DNA of 63,305 bases from Deltaproteobacteria bacterium (GCA_002747825.1 PDQQ01000020.1:1-63305); one strand, 5' to 3'; numbered from the stretch's first letter, positions 1-9,490 are shown. Made by a program: numbers and translations. The notes: generated from the letters alone by a model not told the origin.

Positions 1-56
1 TTGAAAGGCGTTCTCTTATTGATTTATTGAAGCCTCCTGACAGGCAACCAACTGTT

Positions 57-80
57 TCTCCCCAACTTTTGTTGTGGAGA
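57..80. other. Hairpin in a gene-free 5' edge (positions 1-226)
   Basis: A 10-bp stem with one mismatch (TCTCCCCAAC / GTTGTGGAGA) closes on a TTTT loop. It lies in the 226 bases left of the first gene, which hold no convincing coding region. It is downstream of the minus-strand gene ending at 227 but has no T-run on that strand, so it is not a clear intrinsic terminator. The rest of 1-226 shows nothing recognisable. Confidence 0.3.
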
Positions 81-226
81 CAACTATGAGACACCACTGT
101 CCTTGAATACATTTACATTCCATTATTTAGGATAGTTTTCCGAAATGTATAGGAGCAAAAGCCTGTGTTATGGGGATACATATTTTTAATATGATAGAGG
201 TGAAACAACTCGTTTTTTGCCAGTTC

Positions 227-1369
227 CTATGTTGAATTCTTTGAAGAGCTATCAGTCTCTTCAGCTCGAACTGTGATACGATTATTGGCTACATCCGTGA
301 CAAATAGGGTTGTGCTGGATACTTTTTTGCTATCAATCTTATCGCAAAGTGTATCTACATTTCCTTGAAACTGAACAGAAAGATTTAGCTTAGTGTTGCC
401 GTAGCTGCGTTTTATTGCAGAAATTACACCATCAATGCCCGATATAAACATAGCCAACTGTTTTTGCTGGTGATAATTCTTAACTCCAAGAATCTCCAAT
501 TCGTATTCAATGCCATTGTTGACTGAGTCCTGAAAGGAACTGACTATGTCTTCGAACAGGCCCTTGTTCATAAGTTCCTCAGCAGCTTTTAATGAGGCTT
601 GTTCTATGGCTACGTCAGGGCTAAGATGTGCAGCTGCTCCCGATCCAGACTTTGTTGCGACAATTTTTCCCGTTGAACAATTAATAACCCTGAGGCTTAT
701 GGCGGCTTGTCCTGAATACATCCCTGTATCCTTGAGTAATTCGCTTTGTATTGACGTTTTTTTTACCTCTCCGATAATGATGTATTCGGCACTATGGTAG
801 GTGCCAAGTTCAGCGGCAGCGACAGGATCGCCAGCCGAAGCTTTGCCAATAAACTTTTCACTCATTCCCATTTGAGCTGCTATTTGAACAGGATCTATAA
901 TTTCGAAACCTTTGTTTTTTAGAAGATCTATAACTGCAGATTCAGCCGTATGAGTGTCTTTTTCATGAATCAAAACCATGGTTCTTGGTTTGTCCATGGA
1001 GACGAGAAGAATTTTCAGGGCCATAAGATCTGCGGTAATCGAATCAAGAGAAACAACCGCACGAATCTTAACATAGTGATAATCCTTTTTGGGTTCTTCT
1101 CCAATGATCTCATAACTTGTTACCGCGCCTACTGTGTGCGTGATGACCTTGTCTTTTTGGAGGACAAAATTTTTGATTTCGGTTTCTGAAAGAAGAATCA
1201 CTCCTATGCCCTCTTCAACCGCGGAGCGTTTTGCTTGCAGCAGTGCTTCGGCTTTTGATGTGCCGATTCCTTCAGCAATGACCGTCTTATCTCCAGAAAA
1301 GCTGGAAAAGGCTGGAGTCTGGGAAAACAAAAAAGAGAAAAAAAACAACAAAAACAAAAGGTTTCTCAT
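227..1369 (-). CDS. Periplasmic protein of the LPP20 / FlgT-N-like family
   Basis: A 380-residue protein with a very hydrophobic N-terminal signal peptide (residues 1-22, ending near PAFS). Residues about 27-115 (EGIGTSKAEALLQAKRSAVE, followed by a VGAVTSYEI strand) resemble the N-terminal domain of FlgT and the LPP20 lipoproteins, which begin with the same pattern of an activity-less small alpha/beta fold. A second alpha/beta segment from about 130 to 250 (GFEIIDPVQIAAQMG, then AEYIIIGEVKKTSI) is like the middle, CsgG-related domain of such proteins. No lipobox Cys is present, so it is probably soluble in the periplasm. A GGAG ribosome-binding site lies before the ATG. No flagellar genes are nearby, so a flagellar role is not supported. 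The function is unknown. Confidence 0.75.
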   Translation of the reverse strand: MRNLLFLLFFFSFLFSQTPAFSSFSGDKTVIAEGIGTSKAEALLQAKRSAVEEGIGVILLSETEIKNFVLQKDKVITHTVGAVTSYEIIGEEPKKDYHYVKIRAVVSLDSITADLMALKILLVSMDKPRTMVLIHEKDTHTAESAVIDLLKNKGFEIIDPVQIAAQMGMSEKFIGKASAGDPVAAAELGTYHSAEYIIIGEVKKTSIQSELLKDTGMYSGQAAISLRVINCSTGKIVATKSGSGAAAHLSPDVAIEQASLKAAEELMNKGLFEDIVSSFQDSVNNGIEYELEILGVKNYHQQKQLAMFISGIDGVISAIKRSYGNTKLNLSVQFQGNVDTLCDKIDSKKVSSTTLFVTDVANNRITVRAEETDSSSKNST

Positions 1370-2198
1370 GGATTACTCCGGCTGTTATAAAGTGAGTAAA
1401 TTCTGATTTTTGGAGAGTATCACGTCATCAACTATAATAACAAGTCATAAAAAATTTTTTTGTTCTTTCATTCAAGCCTGAAAGAACATGTCAGCGAAAC
1501 ATCAGTCTCACTCCAGCAAATCCTTTTTCACATGTGAGGGACGAGCTTTCTGTGAATGTTTCTGTGGATGGGGCTTCTTATAGGAAAAAAGGTGTCATCT
1601 TATTTGCAAGTTGTGTCTTGAAAGTCAAGAAAAAGATGCCGCAGAGGCTGTTGCTTTCTCAAAATTGAAGATTTATGTAGTAAACCAAAGAAAGGTTGAA
1701 GTTTCATTACTTATAGTGATTTTATGAACGCATTAATCAATGCAGGTTATATGGGGCAGGGGAGAATAGAACAATGTCGCTGTTACTCAGACGCAGATTG
1801 TGCTGGATATTTGACTCCTGTTATTGTACATAAAATTTCAAATAAGTATTTACTTCCTATAACTAAGACATTACAATTTCTTGAAATATTTTTCTTGGTA
1901 ACTCCAGGGAGTTGATGAAAATTTTTCAATTTTCTGCGGCGTTCAACTCGTCAAGAGGCTTCCTGCTTTTTTTATTGATTTTTTTTTCGATATGTTCATT
2001 TGAATATGGCAGAGAGCGAATAAGAAGTATTGCTCATTTCTCTTATCAAGAAAATTATACTCTTTTTGTCTGTAGTTTTTAAAAAATAATGGTATTTTCT
2101 GTTTGCACCATTTATTTCTAATTTTTTGATGTTATATTTCCCCAGTTGTGTATAATCATCCAAGCGGTTTTGATAGGAAATGTAGAAAGGGGGAAATC
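1370..2198. other. AT-rich intergenic region without a supported gene
   Basis: About 830 bases between two divergent genes. The stretch is AT-rich with T-runs around 1970-1995 and holds only short open frames, such as a 63-codon one from 1724, with no family resemblance and no good ribosome-binding site. It must contain the promoters of both flanking genes, but no convincing -35/-10 pair or operator could be fixed by eye. Confidence 0.5.
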
Positions 2199-3254
2199 AT
2201 GATGCGCGTTATCTGTGGCCACTGTTACAAGAAGTATGAGGTTGATGGAAAAGAGATTAAGGGGGCCAAAGCCCAGTTCACTTGTACAGAATGTGGACAT
2301 GTGACAGTGTTTTCCAACCCGTCCTTTTCTCCGGTTGAAGAGCCATTGGCTGAGACGTTCTCTTCCGGAGAGCTTCGTGCTGGAACAGTTTCGGATACTG
2401 AAAAGAGAAGAGAAGACGGAGCCTTTCCTGCCGAAGAGGAGCATCACTCTCAAGTGGCACCGGAATCCCAACGGGCTTCTGCGGGGGGCGGTGTTCCCTT
2501 GTTTGTGTATGTCTCTTTGTTTCTTCTTATCGGGGCTGGAACGATTGTTGCGGCTGGAGTTGTTCTGTATCTGAAGATTATTCCGGGGATCTTAAGTGAG
2601 CAAATTAACTTTCGAGCCAAGGCTGTTGCTTCTGCCCTTGCAAGTTCGATTGAGGAGCCTCTTCTTCTGCACAATTATCTTCAGGTGAACAAGGGGGCAA
2701 AGAGGATAAGCAAGATATCAGGTGTTGCCTATGTTGCTGTTATAAATGAACGGGGGCTCCCCATTGCCGGTTTTTTTGGTGACTTGCGGCGTTTTGACAG
2801 TTCGTTTTCCGATACTGTATCAAGCAAAGGCTTTCCGAAAGATGTTGTGGCTATGAATCCGCTTCAGGCAGGAAGCTCTGAGAGGAGTGTCAGGATAAAG
2901 GTTGGCGGGCAGGAGGTTGTTGATCATTGCATTGCCATCGGTAAGAGTGGGAATCAGGTACGAATTGGTGTTTTTGTCTCTGAAGTAACCGAAGGAATTA
3001 AAAATGTCCTTTTATCGCGTACCTCTTTTATCGTTGTCGGTATTTATATCCTGGTTGGCGTCGTCCTGCTTCTTTTGTTGGTCAAAAGTCTGGTGAGGCC
3101 GGTAAAAGAGTTGACGGAAAACGCTCGGCGCATAAGTGTCGGACAGTTGGACTTAAAGATTACTCCCCGGGGGCCTCGTGAGATGCGTGAATTGGCACGG
3201 GCTTTTGCCAGGATGCAGTCGTCTATTCAATCGATGCTTGAGCGTATGCAGTAG
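2199..3254 (+). CDS. Zinc-ribbon, two-TM, HAMP-domain membrane protein without output domain
   Basis: The start is placed at the ATG preceded by AGAAAGGGGG; a longer frame from 2148 lacks such a site. The protein is about 351 residues. Residues 1-40 form a zinc ribbon of the MJ0042 type (CGHC and CTEC pairs). An acidic linker follows, then a transmembrane helix (about 105-130), an extracytoplasmic sensor-like segment (about 130-270), a second helix (about 275-297) and a HAMP domain to the C-terminus (RPVKELTENARRISVG). There is no kinase, cyclase or methyl-accepting domain. Known: HAMP domains relay signals across membranes. Inferred: a sensor that acts through protein contacts, possibly with the zinc ribbon as the cytoplasmic interaction site. 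No partner is adjacent. Confidence 0.7.
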   Translation: MMRVICGHCYKKYEVDGKEIKGAKAQFTCTECGHVTVFSNPSFSPVEEPLAETFSSGELRAGTVSDTEKRREDGAFPAEEEHHSQVAPESQRASAGGGVPLFVYVSLFLLIGAGTIVAAGVVLYLKIIPGILSEQINFRAKAVASALASSIEEPLLLHNYLQVNKGAKRISKISGVAYVAVINERGLPIAGFFGDLRRFDSSFSDTVSSKGFPKDVVAMNPLQAGSSERSVRIKVGGQEVVDHCIAIGKSGNQVRIGVFVSEVTEGIKNVLLSRTSFIVVGIYILVGVVLLLLLVKSLVRPVKELTENARRISVGQLDLKITPRGPREMRELARAFARMQSSIQSMLERMQ

Positions 3255-3781
3255 GAGTGTGAACGCCGTAAAGATGATGGGAAAAATTTACTGCCGGGGT
3301 CACTTTCTGTCTCCTAATCCTGATACCGCCTAAGAAAATTGGATTACTGTGTGCAAGACCTCTCGTCTATCTGTCGCGTTGTCAATCAGAAGCAAGATTC
3401 CTGCTTAAAGAACTCTGTCTGTTTTTCGGCATAGGAATTTCTGCCTCTTCGGGGCTGCTTGGGTTTTCTCTCCTCTTTGTTTCCATATTGGAAGATGATA
3501 TTGGTAGAGAATGGGGTTGTTGTCTCTTGTTTGGCGAGAGCAAATACGTTAAAAGGCCTGCCGAAAGAATTTTGTGACAGTCTTCGCTGCAGGCGGAGAG
3601 CTTGTCTTTCAAGGCTGTTTACCCGTTTTGGTTTTCATCTTTTACGCTTTCTTTCCATGGTCCGATATGTTCTACTGTCTCGGTTAAAGGTTTCGTTACA
3701 CCTGTTTCTTACAAATGATTTTTTGTTCTTTTGTTCGGCCGAGAGTATTTCTGGTCCGAATTTTACTCAAAGGGGAAATGT
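3255..3781. other. Intergenic region upstream of ackA, no supported gene
   Basis: About 527 bases. Open frames of 76-108 codons occur on both strands but show no family features, no good start signals and low-complexity composition. The AGGGGAA at about 3771-3777 is the ribosome-binding site of ackA. Nothing else recognisable is seen. Confidence 0.45.
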
Positions 3782-4990
3782 ATGAAGATTTTGGTCATTA
3801 ATTCGGGAAGTTCTTCTATCAAGTTCAAGCTTATGGAAATGTCCGATGAGTCCGTTTTAGCCAATGGCTTGGTCGAAAGGATTGGAGAAGAGGTCGGACT
3901 GATGAAATGTGCTTTTTTCCCCGGAAGCCCTGAAGAACAGGACGTCGTGATCGAAGAGAAGATCGCAGATCACGAGAAGGGGATGCTGCTTGCGGTGGAA
4001 ACCTTGAGTAATCCGGAGTATAAGGCCCTTCGGACACGGGAGGATATTCAGGCTGTCGGGCATCGGCTTGTGCATGGAGGCGAGTCTTTTCATCAACCTG
4101 TGATGGCCACGGAGGAGGTATTACAGTCGCTGGAGGAAATTCTTCCCTTGGCGCCTCTTCACAATCCTGCCAACATCTTGGGGGTTCGTGTGTCCATGGA
4201 GCTTTTTCCCGGTGTTCCACAGGTTTTGGTTTTTGATACCGCATTTCATCAGAGCCTGCCGCCAGAGGCCTATCTTTATCCTCTACCGTACAGCCTGTAC
4301 GAGGAACATCGAATACGGCGCTATGGCTTTCATGGCACCTCGCATAAATTTGTTACCGAAGAATATGCCAAGCTGTCGGGGAAAAATGTCTCCGATGTGA
4401 ATATTATAAGTATCCATTTGGGCAATGGTTGTTCGATGACTGCAGTCCGAGGCGGAAAGAGTGTTGATACGACCATGGGGCTTACCCCTTTGGAAGGTCT
4501 GGTCATGGGCACCCGAAGTGGTGATATTGATCCGGCGATTCATGCGTTTCTTGCCCGCAACAAAGACCTGTCAATCGATGAGATAGACACCATACTGAAT
4601 AAACAGTCTGGTTTGAAAGGTATTTGTGGTCTGAATGATATGCGGGATATCCACGATGAGATAGAAAAAGGTAACTCCAGGGCAGCCTTGGCTCTGGCTG
4701 TGCAAACCTATCGCAACAAGAAATATATCGGGGCCTATATGGCCATTCTTGGGCATGTTGATGCGATCGTTTTTACCGCCGGGATCGGTGAAAATGATGA
4801 TGTTGTACGCCAGCGATCGGTCGAGGGGTTGGAGTCCTTTGGTGTTGTAATGGATTTAGAAAAAAATAAAGGGCGTATCAAAGCACCCCGATTGCTGAGT
4901 ACGGATGAGAGCAAGGTTGCTGTCTGGTGTATTCCAACAAACGAAGAACTGGCTATCGCCCGGGAGGTTGTTACTCTTGTTAGGGAGTGA
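3782..4990 (+). CDS. ackA: Acetate kinase
   Basis: Interconverts acetyl phosphate + ADP and acetate + ATP in the cytoplasm, giving substrate-level ATP or activating acetate. At 402 residues it matches the usual length. Family signatures are present in order: the N-terminal VINSGSSSIKFK phosphate-binding strand, HRLVHGG, VFDTAFHQSLP, RRYGFHGTSH, HLGNGCS, GTRSGDIDP and near the C-terminus the GIGEND adenine-site motif. The start was moved 17 codons into the frame because ATG at 3782 has AAAGGGGAAA just upstream and begins directly with the conserved strand. Phosphotransacetylase (pta), the usual partner, is not adjacent, so it must be elsewhere. Confidence 0.96.
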   Translation: MKILVINSGSSSIKFKLMEMSDESVLANGLVERIGEEVGLMKCAFFPGSPEEQDVVIEEKIADHEKGMLLAVETLSNPEYKALRTREDIQAVGHRLVHGGESFHQPVMATEEVLQSLEEILPLAPLHNPANILGVRVSMELFPGVPQVLVFDTAFHQSLPPEAYLYPLPYSLYEEHRIRRYGFHGTSHKFVTEEYAKLSGKNVSDVNIISIHLGNGCSMTAVRGGKSVDTTMGLTPLEGLVMGTRSGDIDPAIHAFLARNKDLSIDEIDTILNKQSGLKGICGLNDMRDIHDEIEKGNSRAALALAVQTYRNKKYIGAYMAILGHVDAIVFTAGIGENDDVVRQRSVEGLESFGVVMDLEKNKGRIKAPRLLSTDESKVAVWCIPTNEELAIAREVVTLVRE

Positions 4991-4993
4991 GAT

Positions 4994-5015
4994 TCTCTTT
5001 CCTTCGGGAAAGGGG
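4994..5015 (+). terminator. Tetraloop hairpin after ackA, possible terminator
   Basis: CTTTCC-TTCG-GGAAAG, extendable by weaker pairs, lies 6 bases after the ackA stop codon. The UUCG loop is very stable, but only a short, delayed T-run (5037 onwards is not T-rich) follows, so it may act as a transcript-stabilising hairpin rather than a true intrinsic terminator. Confidence 0.4.
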
Positions 5016-5119
5016 GATACAATACCTTTTCCTGTAAGCAGATAGCGAAAAAGAGCTTGCCAGGCTTGGTGAAATAAAGGTTTTGATGGTTTGTGTATAG
5101 ATACTGTTTGGAGAGTATG

Positions 5120-6112
5120 ATGTTTGGTAGATTCAAGGGTTTTTTTGTGATTATATTAGCTGTACTGTTTTTGACGATCGGCGTTGCCCATGCTGAACCG
5201 ATAACGATCAGATTTTCCCATGTTGTTGGCGCCAATACCCCAAAAGGCCAGATGGCTGCCAGGTTCAAGGAACTGGTCGATAAGAGACTCTCTGGAAAAG
5301 TCGCCGTTGAGGTTTATGCCAACGGAGAGTTGTTTGGTGATGACAAGGTATTGGAGGCCATGTCAGATGGTAAGGTTGAGATTGCCGCACCGTCACTTGC
5401 CAAGTTGGGTCAGTATTCCCCAAAACTTGCCGTTTTTGACTTACCATTTCTTTTTAAGGGAATGGATGCAGTTGAGAAATTTCAAAAAAGTGAGGCTGGC
5501 CAGAAATTGCTCCTGTCTCTACAAGATAAGGGGTTTGTTGGGTTGGGCTATCTGCACAACGGGTTTAAACAGTTGTCTGCGACAACACCACTCCGGGTTC
5601 CCAAAGATGCCAGAGGGCTCAAGTTCAGGATTATGGACTCAGATATCCTGGCAGAGCAATTTTTAGCTATTGGTGCGATTCCTCTTAAAGAACCATTTTC
5701 ACGACTCTACAATCTTTTAAAAAACAGAGAGGTTGATGGTTGTGAGAACTCCTGGTCGAATATCTGCACTAAGAGGCTTTTTGAAGTGCAGCCCTACATT
5801 ACCGTCTCCAACCATGGCTTGTTGGATTATCTGGTTGTGAGTTCGGCCGAGTTTTGGTTGGGGCTGCCTGATGATGTACGGGCTGAGGTACAACAGGCCC
5901 TTGATGAGGCTATTGTTTACGGAAATCGTCTCTCAGAAAGGATGTCCTTGTACTCACGAAAAAAAGTTGAAGCCTCCAAACGTTCAGAAATTATTGAGAT
6001 CAGCGAGGAGGAAAGGGCCCTATGGGTTGAGGCGATGAAGCCGGTTTGGAAAAGGTTTGAGGGCGATATCGGTACAGATATTATCGAAGCGGCTCATAAA
6101 GCCAATCTGTAA
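5120..6112 (+). CDS. dctP: TRAP-type C4-dicarboxylate-like solute-binding protein (DctP), orphan
   Basis: A 330-residue periplasmic binding protein of the DctP family. It has a signal peptide (residues 1-25, ending VAHA) followed by the family's first strand ITIRFSHVVGANTPKG. Further DctP hallmarks are the VEVYANGELFGDD segment, a conserved arginine in the LKFRIMDSD region, which in the family binds the substrate carboxylate, and the ENSWSNI segment. The second of two adjacent ATGs was chosen because the GGAGAG site is too close to the first. Known: DctP delivers organic acids to a DctQ/DctM membrane pair. Neither permease gene is adjacent; the next gene is a radical SAM enzyme. It is therefore an orphan binding protein that may serve a distant permease. 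The substrate cannot be told from sequence. Confidence 0.88.
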   Translation: MFGRFKGFFVIILAVLFLTIGVAHAEPITIRFSHVVGANTPKGQMAARFKELVDKRLSGKVAVEVYANGELFGDDKVLEAMSDGKVEIAAPSLAKLGQYSPKLAVFDLPFLFKGMDAVEKFQKSEAGQKLLLSLQDKGFVGLGYLHNGFKQLSATTPLRVPKDARGLKFRIMDSDILAEQFLAIGAIPLKEPFSRLYNLLKNREVDGCENSWSNICTKRLFEVQPYITVSNHGLLDYLVVSSAEFWLGLPDDVRAEVQQALDEAIVYGNRLSERMSLYSRKKVEASKRSEIIEISEEERALWVEAMKPVWKRFEGDIGTDIIEAAHKANL

Positions 6113-6325
6113 AATGTGTGGATCAAGTACCCCGCGAAGTTCTTTTTCTAATTTTCTAAGCAAATGTAACAATATCTTCTATACATTCCTGTCGCGAAGA
6201 TTAATCAAATTCTACCTCCAAACCATTTGTCCAAGGCTTTTTTTGCCCCTGGTAATAGGTTTTGTAGACGCTGGCTTGTCTGTTGTTGCTTGAGTGGATA
6301 TGTGTGAAAGAAGGGAAGGTTTTTT

Positions 6326-7444
6326 ATGTGCGCGTCAGGGTGGAAAGACCCCTCAAGGTACATCAGCAAAATATATGTCGAGGAAGGCTGTCTGGAACTG
6401 GATTATACCAGAGAAATTCTCCTCAATAGCGGGCTGTCCTGGTCGGTTGTTGCAGATAGAGACAGACCCAACGATCTGGACGAGGAATATGTAGAGAACC
6501 TTGCCAAGGGGAAAAAACAACTTTTTTTGTGTGAAAACAGGGGGCAGTTTTTCAAACCCTGTCCCGGCACGCGTGAATATCAGTGTTGTGATTATCAGGT
6601 GTTACATACCGGCTCAAACTGTCCTATCGACTGCGTATATTGCATTTTACAGGCGTACCTGAACGCCCCCTGGATTACCGCCTTTGTTAATCTTGCCAAG
6701 ATGTTTGCCGAACTCGATGAGGGGTTGTCCCAAAATCCAGAAAAGTTTTACCGTATCGGCACAGGAGAGTTTGCCGATTCTCTGGCCCTTGATCGCCTGA
6801 CCAACCTTTCAAAAAAACTCGTTCCCTATTTTGCAGATAAGGCCAACGCGGTGCTCGAACTGAAAACCAAAAGTGCCGTTATCGATAACCTGCAAGGGTT
6901 ATCGCACAATGGGCGGACCGTCGTTGCCTGGTCGCTGAACAGCTCTGACATTGTGCAAAAACAGGAACTGCGTGCTGCGAGCCTGAAACAGCGTCTGCAG
7001 GCCGCAAGACGCTGTACAGAATGGGGGTACAAGGTTGCCTTCCATTTTGATCCAATCATTGAATATCCGGGCTGGGAGAAGGCCTACGAGGCCACCGTGC
7101 AATTGCTGTTCTCCTCAGTTCCTGCAGAGAAAATTGCCTGGATCTCTCTGGGAGCCTTGAGATATCTCCCCTCTCTCAAGGAGATTGCCATTCGCCGTTT
7201 TCCTTTCTCCCGAATATACTATAACGAGTTTATTCTGGGGCTTGATGGTAAGCAGCGCTATTTTCGTCCACATCGGGTTGCGATGTACAAAGAGATCTAT
7301 AATTGCTTAAAAGAGCGTGCCTCTTCACAAACATGTATCTATTTTTGTATGGAGAGCAATGAGATCTGGCGTGAAGTGATGGGCTTTAGTCCCGATGAGC
7401 GTGGCGGGCTTGGAAAGATGCTCGATGAAGCCGTCAGAAATTGA
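6326..7444 (+). CDS. Spore-photoproduct-lyase-like radical SAM protein (SPL family)
   Basis: 372 residues. The radical SAM cluster motif CPIDCVYC (CX3CX2C) is near residues 98-105, preceded by PCPGTREYQCC. The flanks (GSNCPID, YCILQAYLNAP, RIGTGEFADSLALD, ELKTKSA, VVAWSLNSSDIVQ, FHFDPIIEYPGWEKAY) follow the layout of the SplB family, which repairs UV-induced spore photoproduct in DNA using S-adenosylmethionine. The start ATG has GAAGGGAAGG upstream. The organism is not expected to form spores, and many Gram-negatives carry SPL-family proteins of unproven function, so the spore DNA-repair role should not be assumed. It could act on another thymine adduct or a different substrate. Confidence 0.82.
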   Translation: MCASGWKDPSRYISKIYVEEGCLELDYTREILLNSGLSWSVVADRDRPNDLDEEYVENLAKGKKQLFLCENRGQFFKPCPGTREYQCCDYQVLHTGSNCPIDCVYCILQAYLNAPWITAFVNLAKMFAELDEGLSQNPEKFYRIGTGEFADSLALDRLTNLSKKLVPYFADKANAVLELKTKSAVIDNLQGLSHNGRTVVAWSLNSSDIVQKQELRAASLKQRLQAARRCTEWGYKVAFHFDPIIEYPGWEKAYEATVQLLFSSVPAEKIAWISLGALRYLPSLKEIAIRRFPFSRIYYNEFILGLDGKQRYFRPHRVAMYKEIYNCLKERASSQTCIYFCMESNEIWREVMGFSPDERGGLGKMLDEAVRN

Positions 7445-7829
7445 TTTTGGGTATTGGAACAGTGGCTCCTTTTTTATAAAGAACGGAACCTTTTTTCAAC
7501 GCCGGCTGTTCCACTTTGGTTTCTGGATGCCTGCTTTTTTCAGGTAGATCGCAGACCCTGATCACTGTCGTGGGTGCGATAATTCGCAGTTGCTGTATGT
7601 TGTAAAGCCTGCTTGCGTTCTTTAGGGTCTCCGTGTATTCTGCCATTTGTTGTATGCGTGCCCTTGTGGGAGGTATCGTAAAGAAAGGGTACCTGGGATC
7701 ACGGAGGAGTCTTTTGCCCCTCTTTTTTGTTCATAGAGAACCTGTCTGAGGTTGTGGTATCTCTTTTTCGTGCTTTTGAAAGGGAAGAGCGGGGCTCTTT
7801 ACAGCTTTTTTACAGTTGAGGAAACGGAT
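7445..7829. other. Intergenic region between the SPL-like gene and ssb
   Basis: 385 bases. A 70-codon minus-strand frame (7434-7646) covers part of it and overlaps the end of the SPL-like gene; it lacks a ribosome-binding site and any family resemblance, so it is not called as a gene. Short T-runs at about 7470-7476 and 7490-7496 could belong to a terminator of the upstream gene, but no good stem was found. Confidence 0.4.
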
Positions 7830-8249
7830 ATGATAAACAAGGTAATTCTTGTCGGTAATTTGGGTGCTGATCCGGAAGTACGCTACACCACCAGTGGAAC
7901 CCCTGTGGCGACCTTGTCTCTCGCCACAAACAGGAGATGGAAGGATCGCGATGGCAATATGCAGGATGATACCGAATGGCATCGTGTGATTGTCTGGGCG
8001 CAGAGTGCCGAGTACTGCGGCAACTATCTTTCCCGGGGTTCGAAGATTTACGTCGAGGGGCGTTTGCAGACCCGGAAGTGGCAGGATCAGAATGGAAATG
8101 ACCGGTATACAACCGAAATCATAGCAAACAATGTTCAAAATCTTACGCCTCGTGGCGGTGAGGGTGGTTCCTCGCTGGCTGGCAATGAACCGCCTCTTCC
8201 TGATGAGCCGTTTGACACAGGTGGAACCGGTGATGATGTTCCTTTTTAA
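7830..8249 (+). CDS. ssb: Single-stranded DNA-binding protein
   Basis: 139 residues. It coats single-stranded DNA and recruits replication and repair proteins. The OB fold spans residues 1-105 (MINKVILVGNLGADPEVRYT; WHRVIVWAQSAEYCGNYLSR; KIYVEGRLQTRKWQDQNGND). After a Gly-rich linker the acidic tail ends in DDVPF, a variant of the DDIPF tip that binds partner proteins. The start at 7830 has GAGGAAA upstream; a frame open from 7752 adds 26 non-conserved residues and was rejected. A strong terminator follows, so ssb is probably a single-gene unit. Confidence 0.96.
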   Translation: MINKVILVGNLGADPEVRYTTSGTPVATLSLATNRRWKDRDGNMQDDTEWHRVIVWAQSAEYCGNYLSRGSKIYVEGRLQTRKWQDQNGNDRYTTEIIANNVQNLTPRGGEGGSSLAGNEPPLPDEPFDTGGTGDDVPF

Positions 8250-8273
8250 ATCGATCTTTCCGGAGAGATGTAT

Positions 8274-8311
8274 CCCCAGGCTGGTCTTTTGCGATAAGCC
8301 TGGGGTTTTTT
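8274..8311 (+). terminator. Intrinsic terminator of ssb
   Basis: A 9-bp GC-rich stem (CCCCAGGCT / AGCCTGGGG) with a 14-base loop is followed directly by six T residues. It sits 24 bases after the ssb stop codon. Confidence 0.9.
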
Positions 8312-8477
8312 GTTCGTTTTGATTGTATGTCTGCCTCAGGTCTGCCATCGTTTTGGTCGCTCCAGATTAAACTGTTTTCAGAGTTGACTCTTTTGCAAAC
8401 CATTCCTATTGTTTGGCAGGGCTTTCTCAAAGATTTTCCACACTATTAAACAGGACAGATTGTGCAGACGAGCGGCT

Positions 8478-9392
8478 ATGGACTATTATAAAACTCTCGG
8501 GGTTGAAAAAAACGCCACCAGCTCTGAGATCAAAAAGGCATATAGAAAGCTTGCCCTCCAGTATCATCCGGACAAGAATAAAGGTGATAAGGCGGCCGAG
8601 GCAAAGTTTAAGGAGATAAGTGAGGCCTATGCCGTCTTGTCTGACCCTGAAAAGAAGCAGCAGTATGACACCTATGGTTCGACCGGATTTCATCAGCGTT
8701 ATTCGCAGGAAGATATTTTTCGGGGTTTTGATATAAACGATATATTACGGCAGTTTACCGGCAGCAATGCCCGTACTTCAACCACCTTTCGTACCTCTGG
8801 TGGTGGTTTTGGTTCATTTTTCAGTCAGGGAGGGGGCTCCTGTGGCGGGGGGTGTCAGAGCGAACCGATGAAGGGGCAGGATATGACTTACCAGATTACC
8901 ATATCCCTTCAGGATGTTCTCAATGGTGCCGAAAAGACCCTTTCTTTGAGAAAAAATGGTTCGTTGCATAATGTTTCTGTCAAGATTCCGAAGGGGATAG
9001 AAGAGGGGAAGAGATTACGGCTGCAGGGCAAGGGTGCACCGTCTGCGAGTGGAGGCCCTCCGGGAGACCTCTTTTTAAAGGTTGCAATAGCCGCTGATGA
9101 TAATTTTACGCGTAATGGAGATGACCTGATAACCAGACGTCTTCTCTCTTTTTCCGAGGCCTGTCTGGGAACCAAGGTGGAGGTAGAAACCCTTGAGGGC
9201 AAAAAGATAATGGTGAGCGTGGCGCCCGGTACCCCGCATGATGCCAGATTGCGGATTAAAGGCTATGGACTGCCCGGTGGCCCTGTCGGTGGACGGGGCG
9301 ATCTCTACGTTCGTATTGCTGTGAAAATACCCCAGAGCCTTACCGACGAACAGATACAGTCTATCGAGGCCCTGCGCGAACTTGGCCTGTAG
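8478..9392 (+). CDS. J-domain co-chaperone without zinc finger (CbpA/DnaJ type II)
   Basis: 304 residues. The N-terminal J domain (1-68) has the YHPDKN motif that stimulates the ATPase of DnaK. A Gly/Phe/Ser-rich linker follows (about 75-135), then two C-terminal substrate-binding beta domains ([63 protein letters not shown]). The four CXXCXGXG zinc-finger repeats of true DnaJ are missing; only an isolated CGGGC occurs in the linker. That makes it CbpA-like rather than DnaJ. The start at ATG 8478 begins the J domain; upstream codons in the same frame are not conserved. No dnaK or grpE is adjacent. Confidence 0.92.
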   Translation: MDYYKTLGVEKNATSSEIKKAYRKLALQYHPDKNKGDKAAEAKFKEISEAYAVLSDPEKKQQYDTYGSTGFHQRYSQEDIFRGFDINDILRQFTGSNARTSTTFRTSGGGFGSFFSQGGGSCGGGCQSEPMKGQDMTYQITISLQDVLNGAEKTLSLRKNGSLHNVSVKIPKGIEEGKRLRLQGKGAPSASGGPPGDLFLKVAIAADDNFTRNGDDLITRRLLSFSEACLGTKVEVETLEGKKIMVSVAPGTPHDARLRIKGYGLPGGPVGGRGDLYVRIAVKIPQSLTDEQIQSIEALRELGL

Positions 9393-9490
9393 TTCGGTTT
9401 GGGGATGCGCATATATTTTTTTGACTCTTGCCGACGACTGCAGTTATGCTCCGGGTTTCTGCTCTTTTTTTGTTGCCTTTTTCATAACTG

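Noticed and set aside
1724..1915. A 63-codon plus-strand frame in the AT-rich gap
   Set aside because: No start signal, no resemblance to a known protein.
3459..3785. A 108-codon plus-strand frame before ackA
   Set aside because: Phe/Leu-rich chance frame that runs into the ackA ribosome-binding site; no family features.
7434..7646. A 70-codon minus-strand frame between the SPL-like gene and ssb
   Set aside because: No ribosome-binding site, no known family and overlap with the end of a real gene; could be reconsidered if homologues are found.
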